Positions 14,228 to 21,907 of a DNA stretch of 23,888 nucleotides are shown here, piece by piece. This DNA comes from Alphaproteobacteria bacterium (GTDB lineage: Bacteria; Pseudomonadota; Alphaproteobacteria; GCA-2731375). Within the stretch, counting starts at the first letter, position 1. The number at the start of each line of letters is the position of its first letter. The DNA lies in the NCBI GenBank assembly GCA_030746295.1, contig JASLMY010000046.1, positions 1 through 23,888 on the forward strand, in the 5' to 3' direction. A model generated the notes under the pieces. It did not search any database. It saw only the letters and a list, made by a program, of their open reading frames with translations, and was not told the origin of the DNA. The position numbers were made by a program, and so were the translations under genes.

Positions 14228-15217
14228 TCAATAGGCAACCCGGCGCTCCATTTTCTCGGCCATGTGGGCACCGGCAAGGATCGGCGCGTAGCGCGGCGGC
14301 CGCGCGGCGTCGGCGCAACTGTCGAGGCAGGCAATCTCGGCGTCGTAGTTGGGATGCAGGAAATAGGCGATCGACTGGCGCCTGGTGCCCCAGCCTGCCT
14401 GTACCGGATTGACGACCCGATGCAGGGTCGAGCGCCAGCGGTCGTTGGTCCAGCGCGCCATCATGTCGCCCAGATTGACGACCAAGCTGCCGGCGGGCCG
14501 CGCGACATCGTGCCAGGCGCCATCGCCTAGCTGGACCTGCAGACCGCTCGCCTCGCCCTCGATGGCGAGGAGTGTCAGGCTGCCGAAATCAGTGTGCGGG
14601 CCGGCGCGAATCTGGTCCGGTGCCGGTGCCCCGTCGAGGGCGGGGTAGTAGTTGGCGGGCAGGGTCGAGAAGTGGTTGTCGATCTTGTCGTCGAAAAAGT
14701 CCTCGTCGAGATCCAGCGCGACGGCAAAGAGGCGCATCATAACCGCGCCCAAGGCCTCCATCTCGCGGTAGAGCTCGGAGTAGACGCGGCGATAGTCGGC
14801 CGGCTCGTCGGGCCAGACATTCGGCTCGTAGAACCGGGCCGCCTCGGGGAAGCGGGCGAGACGCTCGAGGTCGGGTGCCGCGGGCCCGATGTAGAACTGC
14901 TCCCTCAGGTCCGGCGGCGTGTCGAGACCGAGGGTGCGGCCGAGGCTCTTGGAGGCGAAGGCGGTGTAATCGCGGGGGATCGCCGGGTCGGCGGGCGTGA
15001 ACCGTCGCTTTTCCGTCGCCGGCAAGCCGAAGAAGGTATCGCTGGCCCGAAAGGCCTCGTCGATCAGATCCTGGGGCACGCCGTGGCCCGAGACCACCAA
15101 GACGCCGTGCGCCTCACAGGTCTCGCCCACCGTTGCCGCGAGGCGTCGCTTCTCGCCCGCGGAGCCGTCTCGGAAGGGGCCGATATCGACCACCGGAACA
15201 TTTGTTTCCACCGCCAT
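14228..15217 (-). CDS. 2-oxoglutarate/Fe(II)-dependent oxygenase, isopenicillin N synthase-like
   Basis: The 329-residue protein has the N-terminal DIOX_N-type region (VPVVDIGPF, then HGVLVVSGHGVP) and the jelly-roll core. The iron triad is His208-x-Asp210 (PHTDFGSLTLL) and His266 (STLHRV). The 2-oxoglutarate carboxylate site is Arg280-x-Ser282 in RQSIAYF. Such enzymes hydroxylate or otherwise oxidise small molecules with 2-oxoglutarate and oxygen; isopenicillin synthase itself is only the fold relative. The ATG at 15217 is preferred to a GTG at 15223 because GAGAGG lies eight bases upstream, overlapping the stop of the preceding gene. It begins 12 bases after the dehydrogenase gene and is the last intact gene of the operon that starts near 20903. 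Confidence 0.92.
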   Translation of the reverse strand: MAVETNVPVVDIGPFRDGSAGEKRRLAATVGETCEAHGVLVVSGHGVPQDLIDEAFRASDTFFGLPATEKRRFTPADPAIPRDYTAFASKSLGRTLGLDTPPDLREQFYIGPAAPDLERLARFPEAARFYEPNVWPDEPADYRRVYSELYREMEALGAVMMRLFAVALDLDEDFFDDKIDNHFSTLPANYYPALDGAPAPDQIRAGPHTDFGSLTLLAIEGEASGLQVQLGDGAWHDVARPAGSLVVNLGDMMARWTNDRWRSTLHRVVNPVQAGWGTRRQSIAYFLHPNYDAEIACLDSCADAARPPRYAPILAGAHMAEKMERRVAY

Positions 15218-15229
15218 CGCCACCGCCTC

Positions 15230-16294
15230 TCAACCTCCCGCGATGCGCGCGGCCAATGCCTCGCCGAATGCCGCCGTGCCCAGCGCGCCGCCAAGGTCGC
15301 GGGTCCGCGTGGCGGGCTCGGCCAACATCCGATCCACGGTTTGGACCAGACAAGCGGCCGCCTCGGTGGCGGCGTTGTCCTGACGCTTGGCGCCCAGATG
15401 CTCCAGCAGCATCGCCACCGAATGCAGCATCGCCGTCGGGTTGGCGAGGTCCTTGCCGGCGATGTCGGGGGCGGAGCCATGCGCCGCCTGGGCCACGGCA
15501 TGATCGTCGCCGTGGTTCAGCGACGAGGCGAGGCCGAGGCCGCCCGACAGCTCGGCCGCCTCGTCCGACAGGATGTCGCCGAACATGTTGGTGGTGACGA
15601 CGACGTCGAAGCGCTCAGGCGACCGCACCAGGAGGGCGGCCATGGCGTCGACGATGACCTCGTCGAAGGCGACGTCGGGATAGTCCCGGGCGACCTCGGT
15701 CACGACCTCGAGGAAGAAGCCGTAGAAGACGCGTAGCGCGTTCGACTTGTGCACGACGGTGACTTGGTTGCGCCGGCGCCGGGCCCGCTCGAAGGCGGCG
15801 ACGGCGATGCGGCGCGCCCCCTCGGCCGAGATCTTGCCGACCGCGAGCGCGACGTCCTTCGTCGGCATGAACTCGCCCGACCCCACCGCCATGTTGCGGT
15901 CGGCGTAGAAGCCTTCCAGGTTCTCGCGCACGATCACCAGGTCCATGGCTGCCGCCGTCGCCGGCACGCCCCGGCGGACGTAGCTCGGGCGGATGTTGGC
16001 GTAGAGCTCGAGGCCGGTGCGAAAGCGCGACGAGGCGTTGATGCCGCCCTCGGCCGGCGGCGGGTAGTCGGAGACCGACATCGGCCCCAGGACGACGCCG
16101 TCGGCCGCCCGCGCCATCGCCATCACCTCGTCGCGGACGGTGATGCCGTGCGCCGCCAGGCTGGCGAGGCCGACCTCGTCGTGGCGCAACTCGAGGCCGA
16201 GCCCGAAGCGGGCGTCGAGCGCGCCCAGCGCGGCGACGCTGGCGGCGACGATCTCGGGCCCGATGCCGTCGCCCGGCAAGATCAATATCTTCAT
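15230..16294 (-). CDS. Isocitrate/isopropylmalate-type beta-decarboxylating dehydrogenase
   Basis: The 354-residue protein has the full fold of NAD(P)-dependent 2-hydroxyacid oxidative decarboxylases: LPGDGIGPEI at the N-terminus, substrate arginines Arg92, Arg102 (NIRPSY) and Arg123 (VRENLEGFY), Tyr130, the catalytic Lys183 in VHKSN, and metal ligands Asp216, Asp240 and Asp244 (GDILSDEAAELSGGLG). The adenine-binding HGSAPDIAGKDLANPTAM block is also present. The substrate loop reads NASSRFRTGLELYAN, closer to isocitrate or tartrate dehydrogenases than to leucine-pathway IPMDH. No leuCD or leuA is nearby, so a catabolic role on isocitrate, tartrate or another hydroxy-diacid is likely. AAGGG lies upstream of the ATG at 16294. 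It follows hyuB2 by 24 bases in the operon. Confidence 0.92.
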   Translation of the reverse strand: MKILILPGDGIGPEIVAASVAALGALDARFGLGLELRHDEVGLASLAAHGITVRDEVMAMARAADGVVLGPMSVSDYPPPAEGGINASSRFRTGLELYANIRPSYVRRGVPATAAAMDLVIVRENLEGFYADRNMAVGSGEFMPTKDVALAVGKISAEGARRIAVAAFERARRRRNQVTVVHKSNALRVFYGFFLEVVTEVARDYPDVAFDEVIVDAMAALLVRSPERFDVVVTTNMFGDILSDEAAELSGGLGLASSLNHGDDHAVAQAAHGSAPDIAGKDLANPTAMLHSVAMLLEHLGAKRQDNAATEAAACLVQTVDRMLAEPATRTRDLGGALGTAAFGEALAARIAGG

Positions 16295-16318
16295 GCTGTC
16301 CCTTCCCCCGAACCCTTC

Positions 16319-18025
16319 CTAACGGCCGTAGAGGCGGCTGGCCGCGTCTTCGCTGACATAGCCGTTCAGCAGGTCGTCGCGCAACGCCTCGGGCGCCCGC
16401 GCCGCCGCCGGGCCATAGCCGCCCGAGCCCGGTGCTTGGAGCCAGACCTCGGCGCCGGCGGGCACGGCGAAGGAGGCCTTGCTGGCGAGCTCGCGCCGCT
16501 CGCCGTCGGGCATGACGAGCGTGATCCGGCCGCGGCCGCCGTCGTCGCCGCCGAAGAGGCCGAAGGGCGCATCGACGGTGCGCTCCAGGCAGACGTTGGC
16601 CATGCCGTCCGAGCCCAGCATGCGCCAGACCCTGAGCACGCCGCAGCCGCCCCGGTAGCGGCCGGCGCCGCCGCTGTCGGGGACGATCTCGTAGCGCCGG
16701 ACGCGGACCGGGAAGCTGGTCTCGAGGATCTCCACCGGCACGTTCATGCCGTTGGAGATGCCGGTGTAGATGGCGTTGACGCCGTCCTTGTTGGGCCTGG
16801 CGCCCATGCCGCCCTTGACGTTCTCGTAGGAGACGTAGCGCCCGCCGGTGCGGGGATCGACGCCGCCCAGCGTCAGGATGCCGCCGGTGGCGTTGGAGCA
16901 GGCCATGACCCGATCCGGCACCGCTTGCGCCAGCGCGCCGAAGAACATCTCGCAAACGAGGTGCGAGATCTCGTGGTTGGCGTAGACCACGGGTGCCGGA
17001 TAGGTCGCGTTGGTGACCGTGCTTTGGGGGGCGGTCACCCGGATCGGCCGCCAGCAGCCGGAGTTGGGCGGGATCAGGTTGGTCGGGTCGGCGACCATCT
17101 TGACCGCGGTGTAGACGCCCGAGGCGGTGACCGCCAAGGGCGCGTTCATCGGCCCCGCCACCTGCGCCTGGCTGCCGGTCATGTCGACCTCCAAGGCGTC
17201 GCCGGCCTTGGTCACGGTCATCACCAGCCGGATCGGGGCATCGCTGCCGTCCGCGTCGTCGGCGATGCCGTCGCCGTCGGCCCGGGCCTCGAAGCGGACC
17301 TTGCCGTCGGGCAGGGTGGCGATAGCCTGGCGCATCATCCGCTCGGAGTGGTCCTTGACCTCATCCATAATGGCGATGAGTCGCGTCGCACCGTGCTTTG
17401 CCGCCAGCGCCGCCATTCGCTGCTCGGCCCGCCGGTTGGCGGCGATCTGGGCTCTAAGGTCGCCGCGCCGCTCCGCCGGCACCCGAACGTTGGCGAAGAT
17501 CACCGCTTCGACGTCCCGGTTGACCTCGCCGCCGGAGCGCAGACGCACCGGCGGCATGCGCAGGCCCTCGCCGAAGATCTCGGTCGTGGTCCCGTAGCTG
17601 CCGGGAACGGCGCCGCCGACGTCGGGCCAATGGGCGCGGACACAGGCGAAGCCGAGCTGCCTCGCCTCGTGGAAGACCGGCGTCACCACGTTGACGTCCG
17701 GCAAGTGCGCGCCGCCGAAATAGGGATCGTTGTGGATGAAGACGTCGCCCGGGCGAAACGCCTCCCAGGCCCGGATCACCGCCTGCACCGCCAGCGGCAT
17801 CGAGCCCAGATGGGTCGGGATGTTGTTGCCCTGCGCCACCATCTCGCCGGCGCAGTCGAAGAGGGCGCAGGAATAGTCGCCGCCCGCCTTCAACAATGGC
17901 GAATAGGCGGTTTTCGCCAGCACCACCCCCATCTCCTCGGCGATGGCATAGAGCGCGTTGCGAACGACGGCGAAAGTGGCGGGATCGACCGCCGCCTCGC
18001 CGGCGGCGGGGCGCGGCTGGCGCAC
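16319..18025 (-). CDS. hyuB: Second hydantoinase B/oxoprolinase-family protein (orphan HyuB)
   Basis: The 568-residue HyuB-like protein shows GDYSCALFD near residue 50, HNDPYFGGAHLPDV near residue 100, ANHEISHL near residue 345, and the C-terminal APGSGGYGPA tail. HyuB normally works with an ATP-binding HyuA. Here no hyuA adjoins, and the gene instead follows the dihydropyrimidinase gene with only four bases between stop and start. The GTG at 18025 is the only available upstream start; GGGAG abuts it directly, so translation probably depends on coupling to the preceding gene. The protein is a different sub-branch from the HyuB at 7321-8937 (NDPYFGG versus NNPWQGT). It may act alone, with the distant HyuA, or with an unseen partner. 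Confidence 0.92.
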   Translation of the reverse strand: MRQPRPAAGEAAVDPATFAVVRNALYAIAEEMGVVLAKTAYSPLLKAGGDYSCALFDCAGEMVAQGNNIPTHLGSMPLAVQAVIRAWEAFRPGDVFIHNDPYFGGAHLPDVNVVTPVFHEARQLGFACVRAHWPDVGGAVPGSYGTTTEIFGEGLRMPPVRLRSGGEVNRDVEAVIFANVRVPAERRGDLRAQIAANRRAEQRMAALAAKHGATRLIAIMDEVKDHSERMMRQAIATLPDGKVRFEARADGDGIADDADGSDAPIRLVMTVTKAGDALEVDMTGSQAQVAGPMNAPLAVTASGVYTAVKMVADPTNLIPPNSGCWRPIRVTAPQSTVTNATYPAPVVYANHEISHLVCEMFFGALAQAVPDRVMACSNATGGILTLGGVDPRTGGRYVSYENVKGGMGARPNKDGVNAIYTGISNGMNVPVEILETSFPVRVRRYEIVPDSGGAGRYRGGCGVLRVWRMLGSDGMANVCLERTVDAPFGLFGGDDGGRGRITLVMPDGERRELASKASFAVPAGAEVWLQAPGSGGYGPAAARAPEALRDDLLNGYVSEDAASRLYGR

Positions 18026-18029
18026 CTCC

Positions 18030-19463
18030 CTAGAGCGCCGCGCCGGCGATGATCTCGGCCGGGATCTTGCGCTTCAGGTACTGGCCGTCGCTCTCGTCGG
18101 CGAAGAACTCACCGTTCTCGACCATGACTTTGCCACGCAGGATGGTGACCACCGGCCAGGCCGTGACCTCGTGTCCCTCCCAGGGGCTGTAGTCGGTCTC
18201 GTGCAGGTCTTCCTTCCTGACAGTGCGCTTCTCGTTCGGGTCGATCAGCGTGATGTCGGCGTCGCTGCCTGCGGCGAGCGCGCCCTTTTTTGGATAGAGC
18301 CCCATGATCCGGGCGGCGTTGGAGGAAACCAGGTCGACGAAACGCTCCAGGCTGTAGCCGCGCTTCGAGACCATCTCGGTGTACATGACGCCGAGCCGCG
18401 GCTCGACGCCGGAGTTGCCGCCGGTGGTGTCGTCGATGCGGTTGCCCTGCACCTTGACCGCCAAGTTGCAGCAGACCTCGTCGGTGGCCACGGCGTGGAT
18501 GTTGCCCTCCAGCGTGCCCTGCCAGAGAGCGGCCTGGTCCGCCTTCGACTTCAGCGAAGGGTAGGTGTGGTACATCTGCCCGTTTGGGCGCTTGTAGTCC
18601 TCCTCGGTGAAGAGCATGTATTGGTGCAGGGTCTCGCCGTAGATCGGCAGGTTCTTCGCCCGCGCCTCGGCGATCGCCTGCACCCCCGTGCCGGCGGAGA
18701 CGTGCATCATGTAAAGGGCCGTGCCCTCGATCTTCTCGGCCAAGCGGATGACGCGGCGGAAGGAGATGTCCTCCGACAGCGCGTTGTGGACCTCGGACAG
18801 GTGCTCGAAGCCGGTGCGCTGCTCGCGGAAGAGCTTGTCGTACATGTGCATGACGATGTCGTTGTCTTCGGAGTGGATGACGCCGAGACCGCCTTCCGCC
18901 GCCAGCACCTGGAAGACCTCCCAGATGTCGCCGAAGTCGACCATGCGGCCGCGGCGGCTCGGCGTGATGTCGGTGGTGAAGATCTTCACCGTCGGATAGC
19001 CGGCCTGGATCGCCTCGGCCAGTTGGCCTGGCAGCTCCGGCGGCGGGTCGCCCATCAGCATGATGTGATAGCCGTAGTCGCAGTAGCATTTGCCGACCCA
19101 GTCGTCGTCGCGCCGCTCGATTGTCTGCTGGATGGTCTCGCCGTGCTGCCAGGAAGCGAAGTCGAGCATCGTCGTCGTGCCGCCCCAGAGCGCGGCGCGA
19201 CTAACTTGGGCCGCCGAGCCGCTAGGCGTCGGCTCACCCCCCTCCTCCAACGAGGGAATGTACCAGGCGCAGTGGACGTGGGGGTCGATCCCACCCGGCA
19301 TGACGATCTTGCCGGTGGCATCGATGGTCTTGGCCGCGGCATCGGCGCCAAGGCTGCCGGGGGCCTCCAGCGCCGCTATCTTCTCGCCCTTGACTGCCAC
19401 ATCCAGCGTGTCGACGCCATGCGGGGTCACAACCGTACCGCCTTGCACCAGCAGATCGAACAT
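18030..19463 (-). CDS. hydA: Dihydropyrimidinase/D-hydantoinase (cyclic amidohydrolase)
   Basis: The 477-residue amidohydrolase-fold enzyme has the binuclear metal site in order: His62-x-His64 (DPHVH), the lysine expected to be carboxylated, Lys160 (TVKIF), His197 (VIHSE), His254 (MMHVS) and Asp328 (VATDE). Family enzymes open the ring of dihydropyrimidines or 5-substituted hydantoins to N-carbamoyl amino acids. GNRIDDTTGGNSGVEPR matches the substrate-loop region. The usual TDHCPF reads TDEVCC here, a departure next to the catalytic Asp that may change substrate choice. GGAGGG lies eight bases before the ATG at 19463. It follows the CobW gene by 28 bases. No carbamoylase gene is present, so the ring-opened product must be handled by other enzymes. 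Confidence 0.93.
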   Translation of the reverse strand: MFDLLVQGGTVVTPHGVDTLDVAVKGEKIAALEAPGSLGADAAAKTIDATGKIVMPGGIDPHVHCAWYIPSLEEGGEPTPSGSAAQVSRAALWGGTTTMLDFASWQHGETIQQTIERRDDDWVGKCYCDYGYHIMLMGDPPPELPGQLAEAIQAGYPTVKIFTTDITPSRRGRMVDFGDIWEVFQVLAAEGGLGVIHSEDNDIVMHMYDKLFREQRTGFEHLSEVHNALSEDISFRRVIRLAEKIEGTALYMMHVSAGTGVQAIAEARAKNLPIYGETLHQYMLFTEEDYKRPNGQMYHTYPSLKSKADQAALWQGTLEGNIHAVATDEVCCNLAVKVQGNRIDDTTGGNSGVEPRLGVMYTEMVSKRGYSLERFVDLVSSNAARIMGLYPKKGALAAGSDADITLIDPNEKRTVRKEDLHETDYSPWEGHEVTAWPVVTILRGKVMVENGEFFADESDGQYLKRKIPAEIIAGAAL

Positions 19464-19491
19464 CTCGATTTCCCTCCCTCAATCGTTGCCG

Positions 19492-20493
19492 TCAGGCGGC
19501 ATCCGCCGCGCGCGTTTCGAGAGCCCGCACCTCGGCAACCAAGGTATCGAGCAGAAGCTCGGCCCAACTGCCCGCGACGTCGCGCGTGATCAGGACGATA
19601 CGGCTCCGTCGGTCCTCGCTCGGCCATTCCTCCAACCACTCCGGTGGGTGGAAGACGTGCTGCACGCCGTGGATCACGGCCGGCCGGTCCGGGCTCTCGC
19701 GCAGGTCGACCAGGCCCTTGAGGCGCAACAGGTCGGCACCCGCGTGCTCGGCCAGGGTCTCGAGCCAGAGCGACAGCGCCGCCGCCGGAATTGGCGCATC
19801 GCGGATGATCGCATGAGCGGCGATACCGTCGTCATGGGCGTGGCCGTGGTGGCCATGCATCTCCGTTGTGACAAGCCGAGACGCCGGTCCGACCTGACCG
19901 AAGAGCAGCCCCGGCGCGATCTCGCCGCGCACCACCACTTCGATCGGGGACATCGGATTCAATGCCCGAAGCCTATCCTGCAATCCCGGCGGCAAGCCGC
20001 CCGTCAAATCGGTCTTGGTCACCAGCAGGCGGTCGGCCACCGCCACTTGCTTCAGCGACTCGGGCTGTGACGACAGCGTCGCCGGTCCGGTGACGGCATC
20101 GACGGTGGTGATCACAGCGTCGAGGTCGAGCCCTTCGGCCAGCGCCGCGTCGTTCATGATCATGTGCAGGATCGGCGCCGGATCGGCGAGGCCCGTGGTC
20201 TCGACGACGATCCGCCGAAAGGGCGCCACCGATCCCTCCCGGCGCCGCGAAAGGAGATCGACCAGGGTCAGCGCCAAGTCGCCCCGTATGGTACAGCAGA
20301 CGCAGCCGCTGGCGAGCTCGACGACATTCTCGTCCGCATTCTCGATCAGGAAATGGTCGAGACCGACCTCGCCGAACTCGTTGATGACGACGGCGGTGTC
20401 GGCCATCTCGGGGCGGTCGAGCAGCGCCGACAGCAGCGTCGTCTTGCCGCTGCCGAGAAAGCCTGTAATGACGGAAACGGGTAGCGTCGACAT
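19492..20493 (-). CDS. CobW/COG0523-family GTP-binding metallochaperone
   Basis: The 333-residue G3E GTPase has Walker A GFLGSGKTT (11-19), the metal-binding GCVCC (Cys64, Cys66, Cys67), the Walker B-like ETTGLADP (99-105) and the guanine-recognition TKTD (159-162). A His-rich loop HGHHGHAH (213-220) leads into the CobW C-terminal domain. COG0523 proteins deliver or insert zinc, cobalt or iron into client metalloenzymes. Lying next to the metal-dependent hydantoinase and an iron oxygenase, it most likely serves one of them (inference). The ATG at 20493 has GAGGGAG just upstream (20497-20503); an ATG at 20517 adds eight residues but has no ribosome site. Absence of cobalamin genes nearby argues against a cobaltochelatase role. 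Confidence 0.92.
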   Translation of the reverse strand: MSTLPVSVITGFLGSGKTTLLSALLDRPEMADTAVVINEFGEVGLDHFLIENADENVVELASGCVCCTIRGDLALTLVDLLSRRREGSVAPFRRIVVETTGLADPAPILHMIMNDAALAEGLDLDAVITTVDAVTGPATLSSQPESLKQVAVADRLLVTKTDLTGGLPPGLQDRLRALNPMSPIEVVVRGEIAPGLLFGQVGPASRLVTTEMHGHHGHAHDDGIAAHAIIRDAPIPAAALSLWLETLAEHAGADLLRLKGLVDLRESPDRPAVIHGVQHVFHPPEWLEEWPSEDRRSRIVLITRDVAGSWAELLLDTLVAEVRALETRAADAA

Positions 20494-20546
20494 CTTCTCC
20501 CTCGAGGGGCCGAGCATACGCGCCAGAGCGACGGCGTGGCCAGCCC

Positions 20547-20903
20547 TCAGCGCGCACCGGGCGACCCGCCGCCCGGCGTCACGATCATGCGGGCGGCGCG
20601 ATGGCCGGGGTCGAGGGCAGCGCGCACGGTCCGGAGCATGCCCGGAATGCCGGCATGCGAGGTGACGCGGCGGCGCGGCGATTGGCCGTCCGAGAGCGGC
20701 GGACGCACGACCTCGACCCGCCAGCGGTCGGGCTCGTCGCGATCGGCGATCGGCGACACCCGGACGCAGATGCCACCCGCCATGGCGATTGTGACCGCGT
20801 CCTCTGCCTCCGTCAGCGTGGCGCGGTCCTGCAGCCGCCAGGCCCGAAGCGCACCCTCCAACAAGGCATGAAGCCGGTCGCCGCTTTGACCCGCCGCGTT
20901 CAT
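20547..20903 (-). CDS. Small conserved-looking protein upstream of the CobW gene, function unknown
   Basis: I do not recognise a named family for this 118-residue protein. It is basic at the C-terminus (RWRVEVVRPPL, then SHAGIPGMLRTVRAALDP) and has a short beta-rich middle (DAVTIAMAGGICVRVSPI). There is no signal peptide, membrane segment or cysteine. It lies on the same strand 53 bases before the CobW gene and is the first reading frame after the divergent methyltransferase promoter region, so it may be the first gene of the operon. The ATG at 20903 has only a weak purine-rich stretch upstream. Antisense frames in this GC-rich region are also open, so coding status is likely but not certain. 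Confidence 0.55.
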   Translation of the reverse strand: MNAAGQSGDRLHALLEGALRAWRLQDRATLTEAEDAVTIAMAGGICVRVSPIADRDEPDRWRVEVVRPPLSDGQSPRRRVTSHAGIPGMLRTVRAALDPGHRAARMIVTPGGGSPGAR

Positions 20904-21009
20904 CGGCGCTATAGTCCCTACTCCACCGTCTTTTGGTTCCCGCCGAAGATCCTAACCGCTGGCGCGCCGAAGTTCAGCTTCGCCCGCCCCGGCCTAGCTT
21001 TATTTGACG

Positions 21010-21843
21010 ATGAGCAAATACGAGAACTACTCCGAAGTCGCAAAGCACTATGACAATACCCGCGTGCCCTTAGGCGCGGAGGTCCTGCTGGGCGCCCTGC
21101 TGCGCTTGGACCGGCCGCTCGGCGAGGCTCGCCTGCTGGACGCCGGCTGCGGCACCGGCGCCTATTCCGCGCTGGCGGTCGACCTGGTCGGCCATGTCGA
21201 CGCCATGGACATCAACCCGGGCATGTTGGAGGTGGCGCGGGCCAAGCTCGCCGACGAGACGACGGCCGGCCGCATCCACTGGCACCAGGGCAGCATCGAC
21301 CGGATGCCGTTCGAGGATGGCCACTTCGATGCGGTGATGTTTAACCAAGTCCTGCATCACTTGGAAAGTGGCGAGGACCACCACTTCGACGGTCATCGCC
21401 GCGCCCTCGGCGAAGCCCATCGGGTGCTGCGGCCGGGCGGTCTCGTGGTCGTCAACTGCACGACGCATGCGCAGCTCAGAGACGGCTACTGGTACATGCA
21501 CCTCTTGCCGACGGCGCTCGACACTCTCTACCGCCGCTGCATCTCAGGCCCGCAACTGGAAGCCGTCTTGAGCAATCTCGGCTTCGACCTCTCGGGCCGC
21601 TTCGTGCCGTTGGACGATGTCTTCCAGGGCCCGTCCTATTTCGACGCCGAGGCACCGCTCGACCCGGCCTGGCGGCGCGGTGAATCGAGCTGGTCCCTGG
21701 CCCCCGACTCGGAGCTCCGAGCCGCGCTCGCCAGGCTTCGCGACCTCAGGTCGAGCGGCGGCCTTGAGGTCTATTTCGCCGAGCAAGACGCCAAGCGTTC
21801 CGAGGTCGGCCAGACCACCTATTTCCTAGCGCGGAAAGCCTGA
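21010..21843 (+). CDS. Class I SAM-dependent methyltransferase
   Basis: The 277-residue protein has Rossmann methyltransferase motif I LLDAGCGTG (42-50), the acidic strand end VDAMDIN, a motif near GSIDRMPFEDGHFDAVMFNQVLHHLE, and the motif III region HRVLRPGGLVVVN. The pattern fits Methyltransf_11/UbiE-like small-molecule methyltransferases. The acceptor is unknown. The ATG at 21010 is used; a TTG at 21004 is an unlikely start and neither has a good ribosome site. It is divergent from the small unknown gene at 20903 and ends 64 bases before the LLM oxidoreductase gene. A palindrome in that gap suggests the F420 genes downstream are controlled separately. Confidence 0.9.
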   Translation: MSKYENYSEVAKHYDNTRVPLGAEVLLGALLRLDRPLGEARLLDAGCGTGAYSALAVDLVGHVDAMDINPGMLEVARAKLADETTAGRIHWHQGSIDRMPFEDGHFDAVMFNQVLHHLESGEDHHFDGHRRALGEAHRVLRPGGLVVVNCTTHAQLRDGYWYMHLLPTALDTLYRRCISGPQLEAVLSNLGFDLSGRFVPLDDVFQGPSYFDAEAPLDPAWRRGESSWSLAPDSELRAALARLRDLRSSGGLEVYFAEQDAKRSEVGQTTYFLARKA

Positions 21844-21853
21844 AGCTCCTGTA

Positions 21854-21872
21854 ATACCAAGGGTCTTGGTAT
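21854..21872. promoter_or_regulatory. Palindrome, possible operator upstream of the LLM oxidoreductase gene
   Basis: ATACCAAG-GGT-CTTGGTAT is a perfect 8+8 bp inverted repeat with a three-base centre. TTGGTAT/ATACCAA half-sites are typical of GntR-family operators, although other regulator families use similar sites. Its right arm runs into TATAAC (21870-21875), a reasonable -10, so a repressor here would cover the promoter. No U tract follows, so it is not a rho-independent terminator for the methyltransferase gene. No regulator gene is in the window. Confidence 0.55.
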
Positions 21873-21907
21873 AACATCCCGCCGACGAGACGAGGAGGAG
21901 GGCTTTC

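Noticed and set aside
15749..19589. Plus-strand open frames of up to 767 codons
   Set aside because: They are antisense to the dehydrogenase, HyuB and hydantoinase genes, all of which have intact catalytic motifs; the translations look like reversed GC-rich codons with no recognisable domain.
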